NCBI GenBank assembly: GCA_013400115.1
Contig: VXBP01000353.1
Span: forward strand, 123,139 to 187,138
Source: Rhinopomastus cyanomelas
Lineage: Eukaryota > Chordata > Aves > Bucerotiformes > Rhinopomastidae
DNA: 64,000 nucleotides
Direction of reading: 5' to 3'
Shown: positions 61,981 through 64,000 of the stretch, in pieces
Layout of the letters: each line of letters begins with the position of its first letter
Numbering within the stretch: the first letter of the stretch is position 1
Translations under genes and position numbers: made by a program
The notes under the pieces: model-generated
Told to the model about the DNA's origin: nothing
The model's input: the letters and a program-made list of their open reading frames with translations, nothing else
Databases searched by the model: none

Positions 61981-62360
61981 TCACAGAACATTATGGATTG
62001 GAAGGGACCTTGAAAGATTATCTAGTCCAATCTCCTCACCACAGCAGGATCACCTAGATCACATGCACAGGAAAATATCCAGGCGGGTTTTAAATGTCTC
62101 CAGAGAAGAAGACTCCAGAACCTCCCTGGACAGCCCATTCCAGTGCTCTGTCCCCCTCACTGGGAAGAAGTTCCTTATATGTATGTGGAACCTCCTATGT
62201 TCCAGCTTACACCCGTTGCCCCTTGTCCCATCATTAGATGACACTGAGAAGAGCCAGGTTCCATTCTCCTGCCACCCACCCTTCACATATTTATCAACAT
62301 TAATTGGGTCACCCCTTAATCTCCTTTTCTCTAAGCTAGAGACTAGGCTCTCTCAGCCTT
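61981..62360 (-). mobile_element. CR1 LINE 3' fragment
   Basis: TCACAGAACATTATGGATTG, AGATTATCTAGTCCAATCTC, GCTTACACCCGTTGCCCCTT and CACCCCTTAATCTCC. The 145-codon plus-strand frame over it is a chance frame in CR1. Confidence 0.94.
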
Positions 62361-63770
62361 TAAAAGTTGACCATAAACATCTATATCAGCAGTAAAATGC
62401 GTTACTGGGTGTTAACACCCATTTTCCAATCTGATCTCCATTTTTTAATTTTGATGGCATTTACAAATAGTAAAGCTTCTCTGAGATCCAGAAAATTAGT
62501 TGGCAGAAAAGAGAAATGTCACTAGTGATAACACAGAAAGTCAGCTGAAATTTGGTTTGGTTATAGGGAACTGCAATCTGAGTGAAGTGCTTGTTCCTGT
62601 CTTTGAGCATTGGCAGTTGGAAAACCAGTTTGGTAGGTCTGTCCTGTGTGATTCCAGATCACTGAATACTGGCTTAAAGCCAGCATCCTCCTGTGCTTCC
62701 CTTGAGATGAATACTCTTGCTCAGCTGGAACATGTAGAGTTCGGCACTTAGCAGAACTAAACCTTTAAGTCTTCTGCCCTCCCTGAAGCTCTACTCCTGC
62801 CCTGCCTTGCTCTTAAATTGAAATATCTTGTTTGGATTGTAAAATATTATGAGGGTTATGTAGGTTGCTAATGAAATATTCAGGACAATGGAAAAACAAG
62901 AGCTAAAAGCTCTTGAACTCTCACTAGCACTCACATGTGGTTTTCAGAAGTGTGTATCTTTGCTCTCAAAAAGATCTTGTTCAGGAATGCCCTTGTGAGT
63001 GTCTTGGTAGCTATCTCCTAATATTTTAAAGGGTAATACAAAAGGCAAAGTGATTTTGGAGTTGTTAGTCTCTGTCATACGTGAGAGACTTTTCTTTACT
63101 TTAAATGCTGTAGAAGGGTCAGTTGATTCTGTAACTTACACATTCAACTAGGGCAGTGAATAGCCATTGTCCAAGCAGGTGGGTTTTTTGAAAGTAATAT
63201 GACTACAGCATAGAAAGTTGATTTTGCCCCCTTGGTGCATTGGAAGAGCTTTGGACTAATGTGGTGTTTCCCAGAAGTTACAGAAAGAAACCTAGTGCTA
63301 GTGCTGGTATTTGAGAATGGAGGAGTATTTGAAAAAGTGGTGTATAGGGGTTCAAGAAGAAAAAGGAATCTTTGGGACTCAAACTTATTAGAGAATGTCT
63401 ACTGAGTTCACTTTTAAGAGTTCCAGACAAAGGGGAGTCTGTTTTGACTGCTGGAGGTTGCTCAAACCCTGATAGTTTAGGAAATACAAATCATGACAGT
63501 GCAGTGGGTGCTCCTAGTAAATATTCTTTGTTTTCAGTAAAAAGCTTGACTATTTTATGCGCTATTCCTAATTGAGAATTCATTCTCAGGACTTCTTTTC
63601 CTTTCAAAATACAGTCCTGGGGAAGAATTAGATAAATTATACCTTACAAGGGGAAAAGCTGTTTTAGTGATTCCATACTTAAAAGACATGCCTGACTTTC
63701 TCCATACCTTTAGGAGTGAACACCCTAGAGAAAATGATAAATAATATGTAGTAAAGTATTTTTCCATTAT

Positions 63771-63971
63771 CACAGAATCACAGAACATTAGGGATTTTGA
63801 GACACCTCAAAGGATCATCTAGTCCAATCCCCCTGCCACAGCAGGATCACCTAGACCAAGTCACACAGGAACACATCCAGGAGGTTTTTAAATGTCTCCA
63901 GAGAAGGAGATTCCACAATCCCTCTGGGCAGCTCATTCCAGTGTTGTCACCCTCGCTGTGAAGAAGTTCCT
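63771..63971 (-). mobile_element. CR1 LINE 3' fragment
   Basis: CACAGAATCACAGAACATTA, AGGATCATCTAGTCCAATCC, CACACAGGAACACATCCAGG and the CCTCGCTGTGAAGAAGTTCC block at its 5' edge. It abuts an oppositely oriented CR1. Confidence 0.94.
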
Positions 63972-64000
63972 GTGTGACTTGGTCTAGGTGATCCTGCTGT
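63966..64000 (+). mobile_element. CR1 LINE 3' fragment, cut by window edge
   Basis: GTTCCTGTGTGACTTGGTCT and AGGTGATCCTGCTGT are plus-strand CR1. It shares GTTCCT (63,966-63,971) with the minus-strand copy before it. Confidence 0.85.

Larger units (their letters stand above)
43833..64000 (+). other. ARHGAP42: ARHGAP42 intron 1 (5' part)
   Basis: This is everything downstream of the exon 1 donor GTAAGT at 43,833. No later ARHGAP42 exon is recognised before the window ends, which agrees with the very long first intron of the mammalian gene. The first 300 bases belong to the CpG island. The rest is AT-rich with CR1 fragments, an endogenous-retrovirus repeat and simple repeats listed separately. 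I saw nothing gene-like in the gaps 44,365-45,970, 46,125-47,885, 48,000-51,210, 51,270-53,020, 53,480-54,145, 55,215-56,600, 56,950-57,900, 58,305-59,750, 60,160-61,600 and 62,365-63,770. T runs are common on the plus strand (for example 60,380-60,425). Confidence 0.85.

Noticed and set aside
61958..62395. 145-codon open frame
   Set aside because: It lies almost wholly in an inverted CR1 fragment and is read antisense to the element.

Overview
This is nuclear DNA from a bird. The main evidence is about thirty CR1 LINE fragments, most of them 5'-truncated, many still carrying the avian CR1 3' end (octamer-type terminus ATTCTGTG, no poly-A tail). An avian endogenous-retrovirus repeat and the lack of mammalian SINE/L1 families agree. 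By my own boundaries CR1 covers about 8 kb, roughly one eighth of the window. That is on the high side for birds and would fit a CR1-rich lineage such as woodpeckers, but I cannot name the species. There are no bacterial-type features, and nearly all open frames are chance frames or CR1 remnants.

Layout. 1-42,900 is gene-poor, AT-rich, probably intergenic DNA. It holds scattered CR1 copies, one nested CR1 pair, two LTR-like segments, a GATA microsatellite, a 5'-truncated processed pseudogene of TIMM23 (about 7,132-7,860) and a tRNA-Lys-like/CR1-tailed SINE-like element (about 12,258-12,438). At 25,453-29,556 a 2.05 kb segment occurs twice in tandem with a two-base N gap exactly at the junction, which looks like a false (haplotypic) assembly duplication. 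At about 42,900-44,120 there is a strong CpG island. Inside it lies the only functional coding sequence I can support: coding exon 1 of ARHGAP42 (GRAF3), 43,679-43,832, plus strand, ending in a consensus splice donor. From 43,833 to the end the window is ARHGAP42 intron 1, which holds CR1 copies, a TG/TA hairpin repeat and a degenerate endogenous-retrovirus repeat at about 54,148-55,210.

Function. ARHGAP42 encodes a BAR-PH-RhoGAP-SH3 protein that limits RhoA signalling; only its first 51 codons are here. Upstream ATGs in the probable leader, including an ATG-TAG start-stop, suggest translational control. No undescribed multi-gene system is visible. The most unusual items are the tRNA-Lys/CR1 composite element, the TIMM23 retropseudogene (processed copies are rare in birds) and the assembly duplication.
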